Source: an uncultured Bacilli bacterium
GTDB lineage: Bacteria > Bacillota_I > Bacilli_A > RF39 > UBA660
Length of the DNA stretch: 6,520 nucleotides
Reading direction: 5' to 3'
Assembly: GCA_947628635.1 (NCBI GenBank)
Contig: CANRAX010000066.1
Span: forward strand, 1-6,520
Under the pieces are notes generated by a model. The model did not search any database, was not told where the DNA came from, and saw only the letters and a program-made list of their open reading frames with translations. Positions 1-6,477 of the stretch are shown one piece after another. Each line of letters begins with the position of its first letter. The first letter of the stretch is position 1. The position numbers and the translations under genes are program-made.

Positions 1-319
1 CAAAAGTTCTTTGAGCTGTTTTATCAGCACAAGTTACATCTTTATAATCAATATCTTTAGCTAGTTTTTTATCTTCCATATTTTCAAACTTTATGTCGTA
101 GCAACCATCTTGTTCATAACCAAACATATCAATATTATTACTATCAGTATACAGTTTACCACTTGAGATTAACGTTTCTCCATAATTTTTATATCTTTTA
201 TTAGCGTTTCTTTGCTGAATCGCTCCAATTGAAGGAATAGCCATTATCAAAATAATAGACATAATGGAAATGGCTACTAATAACTCTACTAATGTAAAAC
301 CTTTTTCTTTATGAAACAT
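1..319 (-). CDS. Type IV pilin / pseudopilin, prepilin N-terminus (partial, 3' end outside window)
   Basis: The first 106 codons are present; the rest continues past base 1. The protein opens with a 7-residue basic leader, MFHKEKG, followed by FTLVELLVAISIM. This is the class III signal: cleavage after Gly7 leaves an N-methylated Phe, with the conserved Glu at mature position 5. A hydrophobic helix spans residues 8-30, and Pro29 corresponds to the classic mature Pro22 kink. Two cysteines (C73, C97) could form a disulfide in the globular head. Such proteins are processed by a prepilin peptidase and assembled into type IV pili, competence pseudopili or type II-like fibres; which of these cannot be told here. 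The ATG at 319 is preceded by GGTGG (324-328), a modest Shine-Dalgarno site at short spacing. It lies about 25 bases below the predicted transcription start, which supports this start codon. No assembly genes are visible in the window. Confidence 0.9.
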   Translation of the reverse strand, partial: MFHKEKGFTLVELLVAISIMSIILIMAIPSIGAIQQRNANKRYKNYGETLISSGKLYTDSNNIDMFGYEQDGCYDIKFENMEDKKLAKDIDYKDVTCADKTAQRTF

Positions 320-350
320 AAAACCACCAGACTTTCGTACTATATAAGAA

Positions 351-379
351 ATTGTACTATGTTTATACAGCCTTGTCAA
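351..379 (-). promoter_or_regulatory. Sigma-A-type promoter of the pilin gene
   Basis: Read on the minus strand there is a perfect -35 TTGACA (374-379), a spacer of exactly 17 bases, and a -10 TACAAT (351-356) that differs from TATAAT at one base. The expected transcription start near 344 gives a leader of about 25 bases before the ATG at 319. This is the best promoter in the window and implies that the pilin is transcribed separately from xfp, probably as the first gene of a pilin operon. Confidence 0.8.
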
Positions 380-434
380 AAAAATCTAGTATATTAAAAA
401 CTTACTTTACAATTTTTACTAAAATGCAAATTAT

Positions 435-533
435 TTATTTAGTCGCTTCCTTTTTCTTATTTTTTAACCATAATTGAGGTTTAAAAATTCATCCTGACTC
501 GAAAACTTTCGATAAAAAATAATCGCCATCCAT
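435..533 (-). other. Short protein-like frame interrupted by one TGA (possible gene remnant)
   Basis: In the gap between xfp and the pilin gene, one minus-strand frame reads ATG at 533, 14 sense codons, a TGA at 489-491, then 17 more sense codons to a TAA at 435-437. The two halves read MDGDYFLSKVFESG and IFKPQLWLKNKKKEATK. The codons include GGC, TCG, GAG and GCG, richer in G and C than the surrounding intergenic DNA, and the composition looks more like protein than AT-rich noise. There is no Shine-Dalgarno site before the ATG, and the frame is open upstream for only five codons. I do not recognise a family. It may be the decayed tail of a lost gene, an unusual recoded small gene, or chance. 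TGA as tryptophan is unlikely because all neighbouring genes use TGG. Confidence 0.25.
499..512. repeat. 14-base perfect palindrome TCGAAA-AC-TTTCGA
   Basis: Two 6-base arms flank a 2-base centre in the xfp-pilin gap. No run of T follows on either strand in terminator position, so it is not an intrinsic terminator. It lies about 120 bases upstream of the pilin -35 box, which is far for a classical operator, and overlaps the TGA-interrupted frame. It could be a protein-binding site or chance. Confidence 0.25.
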
Positions 534-554
534 ATGACTGTTATCTATTTAATT

Positions 555-579
555 TAACATTAAAAAGTCTTTAAAGTTA
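555..579 (-). terminator. Weak AT-rich hairpin just after xfp
   Basis: Three bases past the xfp stop, TAACTTTAAA (570-579) can pair with TTTAATGTTA (555-564) across a 5-base loop. There is one internal T-T mismatch and only one G-C pair, and the next bases are AATTAAATAG rather than a T-run. It may slow polymerase or protect the 3' end, but it does not meet the usual intrinsic terminator pattern. No better candidate for ending xfp transcription was seen before the pilin promoter. Confidence 0.2.
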
Positions 580-581
580 CC

Positions 582-2909
582 TTAAAAATTCCACATCCAA
601 TTTTTTATAAAAGGCATATCTTCGCCATATTCCTTAATATATTTTTCATGTTTATCAAGCATTTCTAAACACCAGTCAGTAAGTATTTGAGCTTTCTCCT
701 TATATTTAGGAATTTCTTTAATTGCCGCTATAACAAGATGAAATCTATCTATTTCATTTTGCACTCTTATATCAAAAGTAGTTGTAATTGTCCCCTCTTC
801 TTTATAACCATGAACATGGATGTTTCTATTAGTTCTTTTATAAGTCAATTGATGAATTAAAGACGGATAACCGTGAAAATTAAATATTATTGGTTTATTT
901 TTAGTAAATATTTCATCATATTCTTCATCACTCATTCCATGAGGATGTGTTTTTGATGACTGTAATCTCATTAAGTCAACAACATTTACAACTCTAATTT
1001 TTAAATTTTTGATTGATTTTCGTAAAATATCAACAGCCGCTAAAGTTTCTAGAGTTGGTGTTTCTCCACAACAAGCCATAACTATATCAGGATTACCATC
1101 ATCATTACTTGCAAAATCCCAAATACCTATACCTTTAGTACAATGTTTTTTAGCTTCTTCTTTATTTAGCCATTGAGGTCGAGGATGTTTAGAAGCTACG
1201 ATAACATTAATATAATTTTTTGTTTTTATACAGTGATCAAAACAAGAAAGCAAGCAGTTGGTATCTGGAGGCAAATACATTCTTACTATATCAGCTTTTT
1301 TAGTAACAAGGTGGTTCAAAAAACCTGGATCTTGATGAGTATAACCATTATGATCTTGTTGAAAAACATGTGAAACAAGCAAGTAATTAAGTGAAGCAAT
1401 AGGCATTCGCCACGGTAAATCAGCTACTACTTTTAACCATTTTGCATGCTGACTTGCCATGGAATCAACTATTCTAACAAAGGCTTCATAACTATGCATA
1501 AATCCATAACGACCAGTAAGCAAATAACCTTCTAACATTCCTTGACATAAATGCTCTGACAAAAAAGAATCCATTATTCTTCCATTACTAGAAAGATACT
1601 CATCATCGGGACTTATTCTAAAATTCCACATTCTTTTTTGAATTTCAAAAATATGATTTAACCTATTTGATAAAGCTTCATCAGGTCCAAAAATACGAAA
1701 ATTTTTATTTTCTTTATTAAGTACAAATAAATCTCTAATATAGCGGCCAAGTTCTATCATATCTTGGGCTACTTCACTACCAGGTTTTTTAATATTTAAA
1801 GTATAATCTTCCCAATTTGGTGTTTTTATCTCTTCTAATAATAAACCTCCGTTAGCGTAAGGGCTCGCTCCCATGCACTTATCAAAAGGTGGGCATAATT
1901 CTTTTAATTCCTTATTCAATCTACCTTTTTCATCAAACAATCCTTCTGGATGATAACTTTTAAGCCATTTTTCTAAAATGGGCAAATTATCAGGATGTTC
2001 TTTTGATACTAAAATGGGCACTTGATGAGAACGAAAAGAACCTTCTATTTTTTTACCTTCTACTACTTTAGGACCAGTCCATCCTTTAGGCGTTGTCAAT
2101 ATTATTACTGGATAATTACCTTGATTAGTCTTTTTAATTTTTAGAATATCTTTGATTACTTTATCCATTACATTGGCCATATCGTTATGCATTTTTGCAA
2201 TATTACTACCGTTTACAAAATATGGTTTGTAAGAAAGCCCCTTAAAAAAGTTAGTTATTTCTTGAATACTCATTCTCCCAAAAACAGTTGGATTAGAAAT
2301 TTTAAAACCATTTCTATGAAGTATAGGTAAAACAACACCATCTGTTTTTTTGTTTAGAAATTTATTAATATGCCAACTCGTTGCGAGTGGTGCAGTTTCT
2401 GCTTCCCCATCACCGATGACACAAGCCGCAATTAAATCTTTATTATCCAAAACAGCTCCTGCGGCATGAGCCAAACTATAACCAAGTTCCCCACCTTCAT
2501 GAATAGAACCAGGCATCGTTGGCGCTACATGGGATGAAATTCCTCCTGGAAAACTAAATTGTTTAAAAAATTTTTTCATTCCTTCTAGGTCTTCTGTTAT
2601 CTCCGGATAAAATTTACTATATACACCTTCTAAATAATTATTTGCTGCCATTGCTTGACCACCATGACCAGGGCCTGATATATAAATCATTTTAAGGTTA
2701 TATTTTTTTATAACTCTATTTAAGTGCATATAAATAAAATTTTGACCTGGAGCTGTTCCCCAATGTCCAACAACATTAGGTTTAATATCATCAATAGTTA
2801 ATTGTTTTTTTAATAAAGGATTATCAAGTAAATATAATTGACCAACAGATAAATAATTCAAAGCTCTAAAATAAGCACACATTTTTCCTAATTCATTCTT
2901 AGTAAGCAT
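582..2909 (-). CDS. xfp: Phosphoketolase (xylulose-5-phosphate / fructose-6-phosphate), Xfp
   Basis: Thiamine-diphosphate- and Mg-dependent cytosolic enzyme. It splits xylulose 5-phosphate (and in many homologues fructose 6-phosphate) with phosphate, giving acetyl phosphate plus glyceraldehyde 3-phosphate or erythrose 4-phosphate. It is the key step of heterofermentative or bifid-shunt sugar breakdown. All 775 residues are present, close to the family's usual size of roughly 800. The N-terminal domain has GHWGTAPG (48-55), GPGHGG (79-84), SSHVAPTMPGSIHEGGELGY (125-144), the cofactor motif GDGEAET (166-172) and SFRSHQVP (291-298). The middle domain has RIFGPDEALSNR (405-416), YGFMHSYEAF (468-477) and QQDHNGYTHQDPG (517-529). 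The C-terminal domain includes MACCGETPTLE (611-621). The expected active-site histidines appear at H49, H82, H127, H295 and H525, with a Glu at 475. The ATG at 2909 has AAGGTG (2917-2922) seven bases away, which fixes the start. It is flanked upstream by a terminator and its own -10, so it is monocistronic or the head of a unit. No acetate kinase gene is in view. Substrate preference cannot be read from the sequence. Confidence 0.98.
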   Translation of the reverse strand: MLTKNELGKMCAYFRALNYLSVGQLYLLDNPLLKKQLTIDDIKPNVVGHWGTAPGQNFIYMHLNRVIKKYNLKMIYISGPGHGGQAMAANNYLEGVYSKFYPEITEDLEGMKKFFKQFSFPGGISSHVAPTMPGSIHEGGELGYSLAHAAGAVLDNKDLIAACVIGDGEAETAPLATSWHINKFLNKKTDGVVLPILHRNGFKISNPTVFGRMSIQEITNFFKGLSYKPYFVNGSNIAKMHNDMANVMDKVIKDILKIKKTNQGNYPVIILTTPKGWTGPKVVEGKKIEGSFRSHQVPILVSKEHPDNLPILEKWLKSYHPEGLFDEKGRLNKELKELCPPFDKCMGASPYANGGLLLEEIKTPNWEDYTLNIKKPGSEVAQDMIELGRYIRDLFVLNKENKNFRIFGPDEALSNRLNHIFEIQKRMWNFRISPDDEYLSSNGRIMDSFLSEHLCQGMLEGYLLTGRYGFMHSYEAFVRIVDSMASQHAKWLKVVADLPWRMPIASLNYLLVSHVFQQDHNGYTHQDPGFLNHLVTKKADIVRMYLPPDTNCLLSCFDHCIKTKNYINVIVASKHPRPQWLNKEEAKKHCTKGIGIWDFASNDDGNPDIVMACCGETPTLETLAAVDILRKSIKNLKIRVVNVVDLMRLQSSKTHPHGMSDEEYDEIFTKNKPIIFNFHGYPSLIHQLTYKRTNRNIHVHGYKEEGTITTTFDIRVQNEIDRFHLVIAAIKEIPKYKEKAQILTDWCLEMLDKHEKYIKEYGEDMPFIKNWMWNF

Positions 2910-2934
2910 CTAACAACACCTTCTTATTATCTTT

Positions 2935-2940
2935 ATTATA
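2935..2940 (-). promoter_or_regulatory. xfp: Putative -10 box of the xfp promoter (TATAAT)
   Basis: A perfect TATAAT on the minus strand lies 25 bases upstream of the xfp ATG and beyond the terminator of the preceding operon, so it is well placed. No good -35 hexamer is found 16-18 bases further upstream; the region is pure AT-rich sequence. Either the promoter depends on an AT-rich upstream element or on an activator, or the match is partly due to base composition. The expected start near 2928 would leave a leader of about 20 bases carrying the Shine-Dalgarno site. Confidence 0.5.
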
Positions 2941-2970
2941 CCTAATTATTTGAAATAAATCTATAAAATA

Positions 2971-2987
2971 ACTAAATATATTTTAGT
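2971..2987. repeat. Inverted repeat ACTAAA-N5-TTTAGT upstream of xfp
   Basis: Two perfect 6-base arms separated by TATAT lie just upstream of where the xfp -35 would be, about 45-60 bases before the predicted transcription start. The position would suit an activator or repressor site. It does not match the CcpA cre consensus. In such AT-rich sequence an inverted repeat of this size can also occur by chance. Confidence 0.3.
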
Positions 2988-3021
2988 AAAAAAAATAAGC
3001 CAAAATGTTTTTAGCTTATTT
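2988..3021 (-). terminator. Strong intrinsic terminator ending the PAP2/HAD/ASST-like operon
   Basis: Three bases after the stop codon of the arylsulfotransferase-like gene, AAATAAGCTAAAA (3009-3021) pairs with TTTTGGCTTATTT (2993-3005) over a 3-base ACA loop. The 13 pairs include one G-T wobble. The 3' arm runs directly into an unbroken stretch of T (eight, 2988-2995 on the minus strand). This is a textbook Rho-independent terminator and separates the operon from xfp. Confidence 0.92.
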
Positions 3022-3024
3022 ATT

Positions 3025-4644
3025 TTAGTTAAACCAGTAATCTTTAAAAGTATACTTTTCAACCTTGGAAATAAAATTTTTATTTATATTAACTTTGTAT
3101 TTTCTTAATAATTGTAAATCTTTATCATATTCAAAAAATTCTCCTCTTGTTGAAACATTTATCAAAATATTAGAATTTTCTAGTTTTTGGATACTTCCTC
3201 CTATACCTGAATAATCTAAAGATAAACTATCAACTAATTCAAAAGTTTTATTTAATTCATCTATCCTATATACATAATAATAAGAGTTATCTCCTTGATA
3301 GAGATTACTATTTTTAATATTTATATCATCATAATTAAAATCTTTTCTAGTTAGAGAATTACCATAGTTACTATTAAAAAAGGAAAAGTAATAAATATTT
3401 TCTTCATCATCTTTTGCTATGGTAAGACTATCTTGACCAGCATGAAATTTAAAGTCCCCTTTTTTTTGAAAGACTAAATCACTAAAAGGCGTATTTTTCC
3501 AAAATATATCATTACTTATTATATAGTCAATTTTAGGTTCTTCTAAAAAATTAGATATTTTAAAAAGTGAAGATGTTTCTTTACTACTTAAATAAAGATT
3601 ATTATCTATAATTTTAAATGAATTTATATCTAAATAGTTTAATTTTTCATTGTCTTCTTTTTGACATATTGGAATATAATCTTTAAATAGATTATCTAAA
3701 GACAAAACTTCTTCTATTTCATTATTTTCAATATTAATTTTAAGTAAACAACTCTTTAAAGTATTTTTTGTTATATTAGAAGCTAAAACATATAAATCAT
3801 TATTATAAAATTGATAAATTCCTTCAATACGATAATTGCCTGTTTTATAGATATTAGTAATTTCACCAACATTATTAAGACGAACAATTTCTGTACTAGA
3901 GACATTATAAAATAAATCATTATTAAAAACCAATTCATTAGAAACAGCTTCTTTTAAAGGCAATTCACTTCTAATAATTCCTTCATTATCATATAAGGCA
4001 ATGTAATTTTGATAATCGGAAGCATTTCCTAAAATAGCATAAAGGCCTTCGGCCAAAGGTTTTTCATTTGCTGACTTTTCTATTTCAATTTCTTTAGCTG
4101 AATTTATTTCAATATCACTTAAATCAACGGTAAAATCATAAATTTTGGACTTTGATTTCCCGGTAATAGTTAATTTTATTTTATTACTTTCACCAGGAAG
4201 TAAGCCTACTAATTGATAAGAATTTTTGTCACTTTTTAAAGCTATTTTTTTTGAAAAATCACTTGCCTTTTTTGAAGATATTTCATAGGTGATTTCTTGA
4301 TAATTAGTATCTTTTAATAAAATATTTATGCTTAAAGGGTTAGTACCATAAGGGTTATATATAATTAAAAAGTCCTCTCGCATTTCTTTTGATAAATCAT
4401 TAATCTTTCTAGAGATAATTTTTTGATATTTTAAATTAAATATGGAAATATCACTATTTTTATAAACTTTATAAATATTTTTACCTAATGATTTATCTTT
4501 AATTAATTCAACATTTTTACTTATCCAATCATTATCTTTTGTATCATTGGTCAACTCTTCTTTGTTTATATAACTTAAATAATTTATTAATATAATTAAG
4601 AGTATAGAAATTATAATTATAAATATTTTTTTCTTATCACCCAT
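3025..4644 (-). CDS. Membrane-anchored arylsulfotransferase (ASST)-like protein lacking the usual active-site histidines
   Basis: The 539-residue protein starts with MGDKKK and a hydrophobic helix (about 7-25). There is no lipobox, so it is probably a signal anchor with the rest outside the cell. Residues about 60-180 resemble the ASST N-terminal domain (NPYGTNPLSI at 97-106). Residues about 198-539 resemble the ASST beta-propeller: INSFKIIDNNLYLSSKETSS (340-359), FWKNTPFSDL (381-390), HAGQDS (401-406), FFNSNYGNSLTRKDF (422-436), YRIDE (459-463) and GEFFEYD (501-507). Family members move sulfate between phenolic compounds through a sulfated histidine. From memory of Firmicutes homologues, the motifs read DWxHxNS, SSRETSS and AGQHS. 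Here they are NYLDINS (D339), SSKETSS (K355) and AGQDS (D405). H401 is the only histidine in the protein. Sulfotransferase activity is therefore doubtful, and a binding or structural role is possible. The start is supported by TGGAGGT (4649-4655). It is the last gene of the operon, 17 bases after the HAD-like gene. Confidence 0.75.
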   Translation of the reverse strand: MGDKKKIFIIIISILLIILINYLSYINKEELTNDTKDNDWISKNVELIKDKSLGKNIYKVYKNSDISIFNLKYQKIISRKINDLSKEMREDFLIIYNPYGTNPLSINILLKDTNYQEITYEISSKKASDFSKKIALKSDKNSYQLVGLLPGESNKIKLTITGKSKSKIYDFTVDLSDIEINSAKEIEIEKSANEKPLAEGLYAILGNASDYQNYIALYDNEGIIRSELPLKEAVSNELVFNNDLFYNVSSTEIVRLNNVGEITNIYKTGNYRIEGIYQFYNNDLYVLASNITKNTLKSCLLKINIENNEIEEVLSLDNLFKDYIPICQKEDNEKLNYLDINSFKIIDNNLYLSSKETSSLFKISNFLEEPKIDYIISNDIFWKNTPFSDLVFQKKGDFKFHAGQDSLTIAKDDEENIYYFSFFNSNYGNSLTRKDFNYDDINIKNSNLYQGDNSYYYVYRIDELNKTFELVDSLSLDYSGIGGSIQKLENSNILINVSTRGEFFEYDKDLQLLRKYKVNINKNFISKVEKYTFKDYWFN

Positions 4645-4661
4645 AAAAACCTCCAGATGAA

Positions 4662-5318
4662 TTAAATATTTAATTTAGTTAGAACTTCATCAATGTTTTC
4701 TTCTATAATATAATTTTTTTCTTGTTTTGGCAAATTTTTCAAAGTTGAACTTTTTAAAACATAATTATTTTCACTTATAGCAAACAAACTACAATCAATA
4801 GTGTCATAAGCAATAACAGTTAACTCATATTTTTTATTTTTTATTAATTTATTTAAAGATTGTTCTAGATTAGATTTATTTGAAGTAAGATATAAATTTG
4901 CAGTCAATTGATAGTAATTAATATTCATTTTTTCTTCATTTAAGAGCTTTGTCAAAGAAACTTTTTTCATATTATTTATTTTCAACTGATAAACTTTTTC
5001 TTCAATAAAAAACTTTTCAATAGTTTTATTTTTTAAATAATTAGTTATTTTATTTATATCTTTAGATGAAAGATAATTCAAATAAAAAAATTTCTCATTA
5101 ACAACATCATAAATATAGCTTCCAAAAGATGAAACTATATAGTCTATAAAAGGATAAGATTTATTGTAAGAAAGAACTTCTTTAAAATCTCTCCTAGTTA
5201 CAATAGTAAACTTATAATTTTTTCTTCTTAAATCATCAATTAAAAGCATTGTTTTTGAAGAAATAGCTTCATCTTGATCAATTAAATTTTCAAAGTTAGT
5301 TACTATCATTTTTAACAT
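4662..5318 (-). CDS. HAD-superfamily (Cof-like) protein with degenerate catalytic motifs
   Basis: The 218-residue protein has the layout of a Cof-type HAD phosphatase: an N-terminal strand, 'IS..T...I..L...' helix, FTIVTRRDF (37-45) in the place of the 'iaTGR' motif, and SSFGSYIYD (63-71) in the place of 'inGa.i.d'. A middle part (about 75-150) could be a reduced cap. A C-terminal strand, ELTVIAYDTIDCSLF (165-179), matches 'iafGDxxND..mf'. The catalytic DxDGT motif is replaced by NFENL: the nucleophile Asp is Asn8 and the acid/base Asp is Glu10. GDxxND has become YDTIDC (171-176), keeping only Asp172. K148 may be the remaining core lysine. It is also shorter than typical Cof proteins (about 260-280). 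Hydrolase activity is unlikely; a binding or regulatory role is inferred. It has no signal peptide, so it is cytoplasmic. The start at 5318 is chosen because GGGGG (5328-5332) sits nine bases away; Met4 would be too far. It begins four bases after the PAP2 stop. Confidence 0.65.
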   Translation of the reverse strand: MLKMIVTNFENLIDQDEAISSKTMLLIDDLRRKNYKFTIVTRRDFKEVLSYNKSYPFIDYIVSSFGSYIYDVVNEKFFYLNYLSSKDINKITNYLKNKTIEKFFIEEKVYQLKINNMKKVSLTKLLNEEKMNINYYQLTANLYLTSNKSNLEQSLNKLIKNKKYELTVIAYDTIDCSLFAISENNYVLKSSTLKNLPKQEKNYIIEENIDEVLTKLNI

Positions 5319-5322
5319 CTAT

Positions 5323-5928
5323 CTATTCCCCCTTAAGATATTTGTTAGTGTAATGAATCACAATTATTAAAATGAAAATACTTAGTAAATAACCAGCTAT
5401 AACATCAGAAGCAAAATGCACTCCTACATAAATTCTACTTATACCAATAGATAAAATAAATATTAGGAAAAATATAGTTAAAAAGATTCTTAGAAACTTA
5501 TTCTTAATATTTTTATTAACCAAATAAAGTAAATAACCATATAAACATACAGAAATCATAGCGTGTCCACTAGGAAAAGAAAAACCTCCTTGTTTAATCA
5601 AACGCAAAACAGACGGTCTTTTTCTTCTAATGATATGTTTGATAATTGAATTTATAGCGACACTAGAAAAGGTACTTATTGTTAAAACAAGACCTTTTTT
5701 ATTTCTGAAAAATAAAAGCATTAAACCTAAAACAACGATTACTACATTACTATTACCAAAAACAGTAAGAAATTTAAAGTAATTGTCAAATAAATTACAA
5801 CGAAAAGAAATAATGAAATTATAAATTGCCATATCAAAACGTTTAGTATTATTTGTAATAACTAATAATAAAATCAAAATAAATAAAATTAATAAGCTCA
5901 TACAAAACAATTTAAGATTTTTTTTCAT
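5323..5928 (-). CDS. PAP2-superfamily membrane phosphatase (PgpB/BcrC-like lipid phosphatase)
   Basis: The 201-residue integral membrane protein has about six helices (roughly 8-25, 60-76, 78-96, 120-137, 145-163, 172-193), the usual PAP2 plan. All three signature motifs are intact: KHIIRRKRP (97-105), PSGH (119-122) and SRIYVGVHFASD (164-175). His122 is the expected acid and His171 the nucleophile assisted by Asp175; the active site faces the outer side of the membrane. Known relatives remove phosphate from undecaprenyl pyrophosphate, phosphatidylglycerophosphate or phosphatidic acid. The lipid here cannot be chosen from sequence, but recycling of the undecaprenyl carrier is a common role. 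Its ATG overlaps the 3' end of the upstream gene by 17 bases and has AAGGA (5936-5940) seven bases away. Its own last codons carry the Shine-Dalgarno site of the next gene, so translation is probably coupled through the operon. Confidence 0.92.
   Translation of the reverse strand: MKKNLKLFCMSLLILFILILLLVITNNTKRFDMAIYNFIISFRCNLFDNYFKFLTVFGNSNVVIVVLGLMLLFFRNKKGLVLTISTFSSVAINSIIKHIIRRKRPSVLRLIKQGGFSFPSGHAMISVCLYGYLLYLVNKNIKNKFLRIFLTIFFLIFILSIGISRIYVGVHFASDVIAGYLLSIFILIIVIHYTNKYLKGE
5328..5334 (-). promoter_or_regulatory. Ribosome binding site AAGGGGG of the HAD-like gene, inside the end of the PAP2 gene
   Basis: This G-rich site lies within the last codons of the PAP2 gene and nine bases before the ATG at 5318. 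It decides between that ATG and the in-frame ATG at 5309, which would be 18 bases away. Embedding in the upstream reading frame points to translational coupling. Confidence 0.65.
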
Positions 5929-6418
5929 AAACTTTTCCTTTTTCTTTAAAAACTAATTTATCTTTACAGTCACTTAAAGCTTCACAACAATTAACAATAG
6001 CTTTAGATTGAGCTAATTTTTCAATAGATAAGTGATTATATATTTCTGCTTTTTTTAATTCATGTTTTAGATAATCTAAGAGACTCTTATCTTCATAACT
6101 AAGGCTTTTTAACATCTCAATTGCTGAATCTTGTTTAGTTAAAAAAAGTATTAAACTTTCTTTCTCTCCTAAAAAATCAATTAAAATACTTGTTACATAA
6201 GCTTCAACAAAATGATTATTTTGTAAAGATGGCTTATTGTAAGTTTGTTTTAAAATAATATTTAAAAAATTCTCAAGCAAACCATAATTTATATTATGAC
6301 CTAATTCTTTATTCTTTTTGTTACTATTTAATAAGTTTTTTAAAAAACTACGATACATTTCATCAATATTACAATTATTTATTATACCTCTTAAAATATT
6401 AATTTCAAGATATTCCAT
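5912..6418 (-). CDS. Hypothetical helical protein of unknown family (start uncertain)
   Basis: I do not recognise this protein. From the ATG at 6418 it has 168 residues. It is Leu/Lys/Asn-rich, predicted mostly alpha-helical, with no signal peptide or clear membrane span. It has four cysteines, three of them in a short C-terminal stretch (NCCEALSDC, 142-150), and a Lys-rich tail. No catalytic motif stands out. The ATG at 6418 has no Shine-Dalgarno site. The same frame stays open for 30 more codons upstream, and directly before an ATT at 6488-6490 (or ATC at 6485-6487) lies AGGATGTGAT (6491-6500), which matches the anti-16S consensus at nine of ten bases. The true product may therefore be about 192 residues, begin with a non-standard start codon and overlap the end of the upstream gene. 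The 3' end overlaps the PAP2 gene by 17 bases, so it belongs to the same operon and its function is probably linked. Confidence 0.75.
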   Translation of the reverse strand: MEYLEINILRGIINNCNIDEMYRSFLKNLLNSNKKNKELGHNINYGLLENFLNIILKQTYNKPSLQNNHFVEAYVTSILIDFLGEKESLILFLTKQDSAIEMLKSLSYEDKSLLDYLKHELKKAEIYNHLSIEKLAQSKAIVNCCEALSDCKDKLVFKEKGKVYEKKS

Positions 6419-6477
6419 ATCTATTTGTTTATAAGTTAATTCATATACTGCTTCTAAAAAAGTATTTTTTACTATTT

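Noticed and set aside
424..477. Plus-strand 17-residue hydrophobic peptide (MQIIYLVASFFLFFNHN), resembling a type I toxin peptide
   Set aside because: It has no Shine-Dalgarno site, no promoter and no recognisable antisense RNA partner, and it is the complement of the Lys-rich minus-strand frame.
380..581. Riboswitch or structured RNA in the xfp-pilin gap
   Set aside because: There are only short AT-rich hairpins and one 14-base palindrome. No aptamer signature that I know is present, and the pilin promoter lies downstream of these structures, so they are not in the pilin leader.
1173..1373. Plus-strand open frame of 66 codons
   Set aside because: It lies antisense inside the highly conserved xfp gene, has no convincing ribosome binding site and encodes a sequence without protein-family character; it is a shadow of xfp.
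435..6418. TGA read as tryptophan (genetic code 4), suggested by the absence of TGA stops and the interrupted frame at 435-533
   Set aside because: All tryptophans in the conserved genes are TGG. A low-GC organism with the altered code would use TGA in most of these positions and the genes would show apparent breaks; none do.
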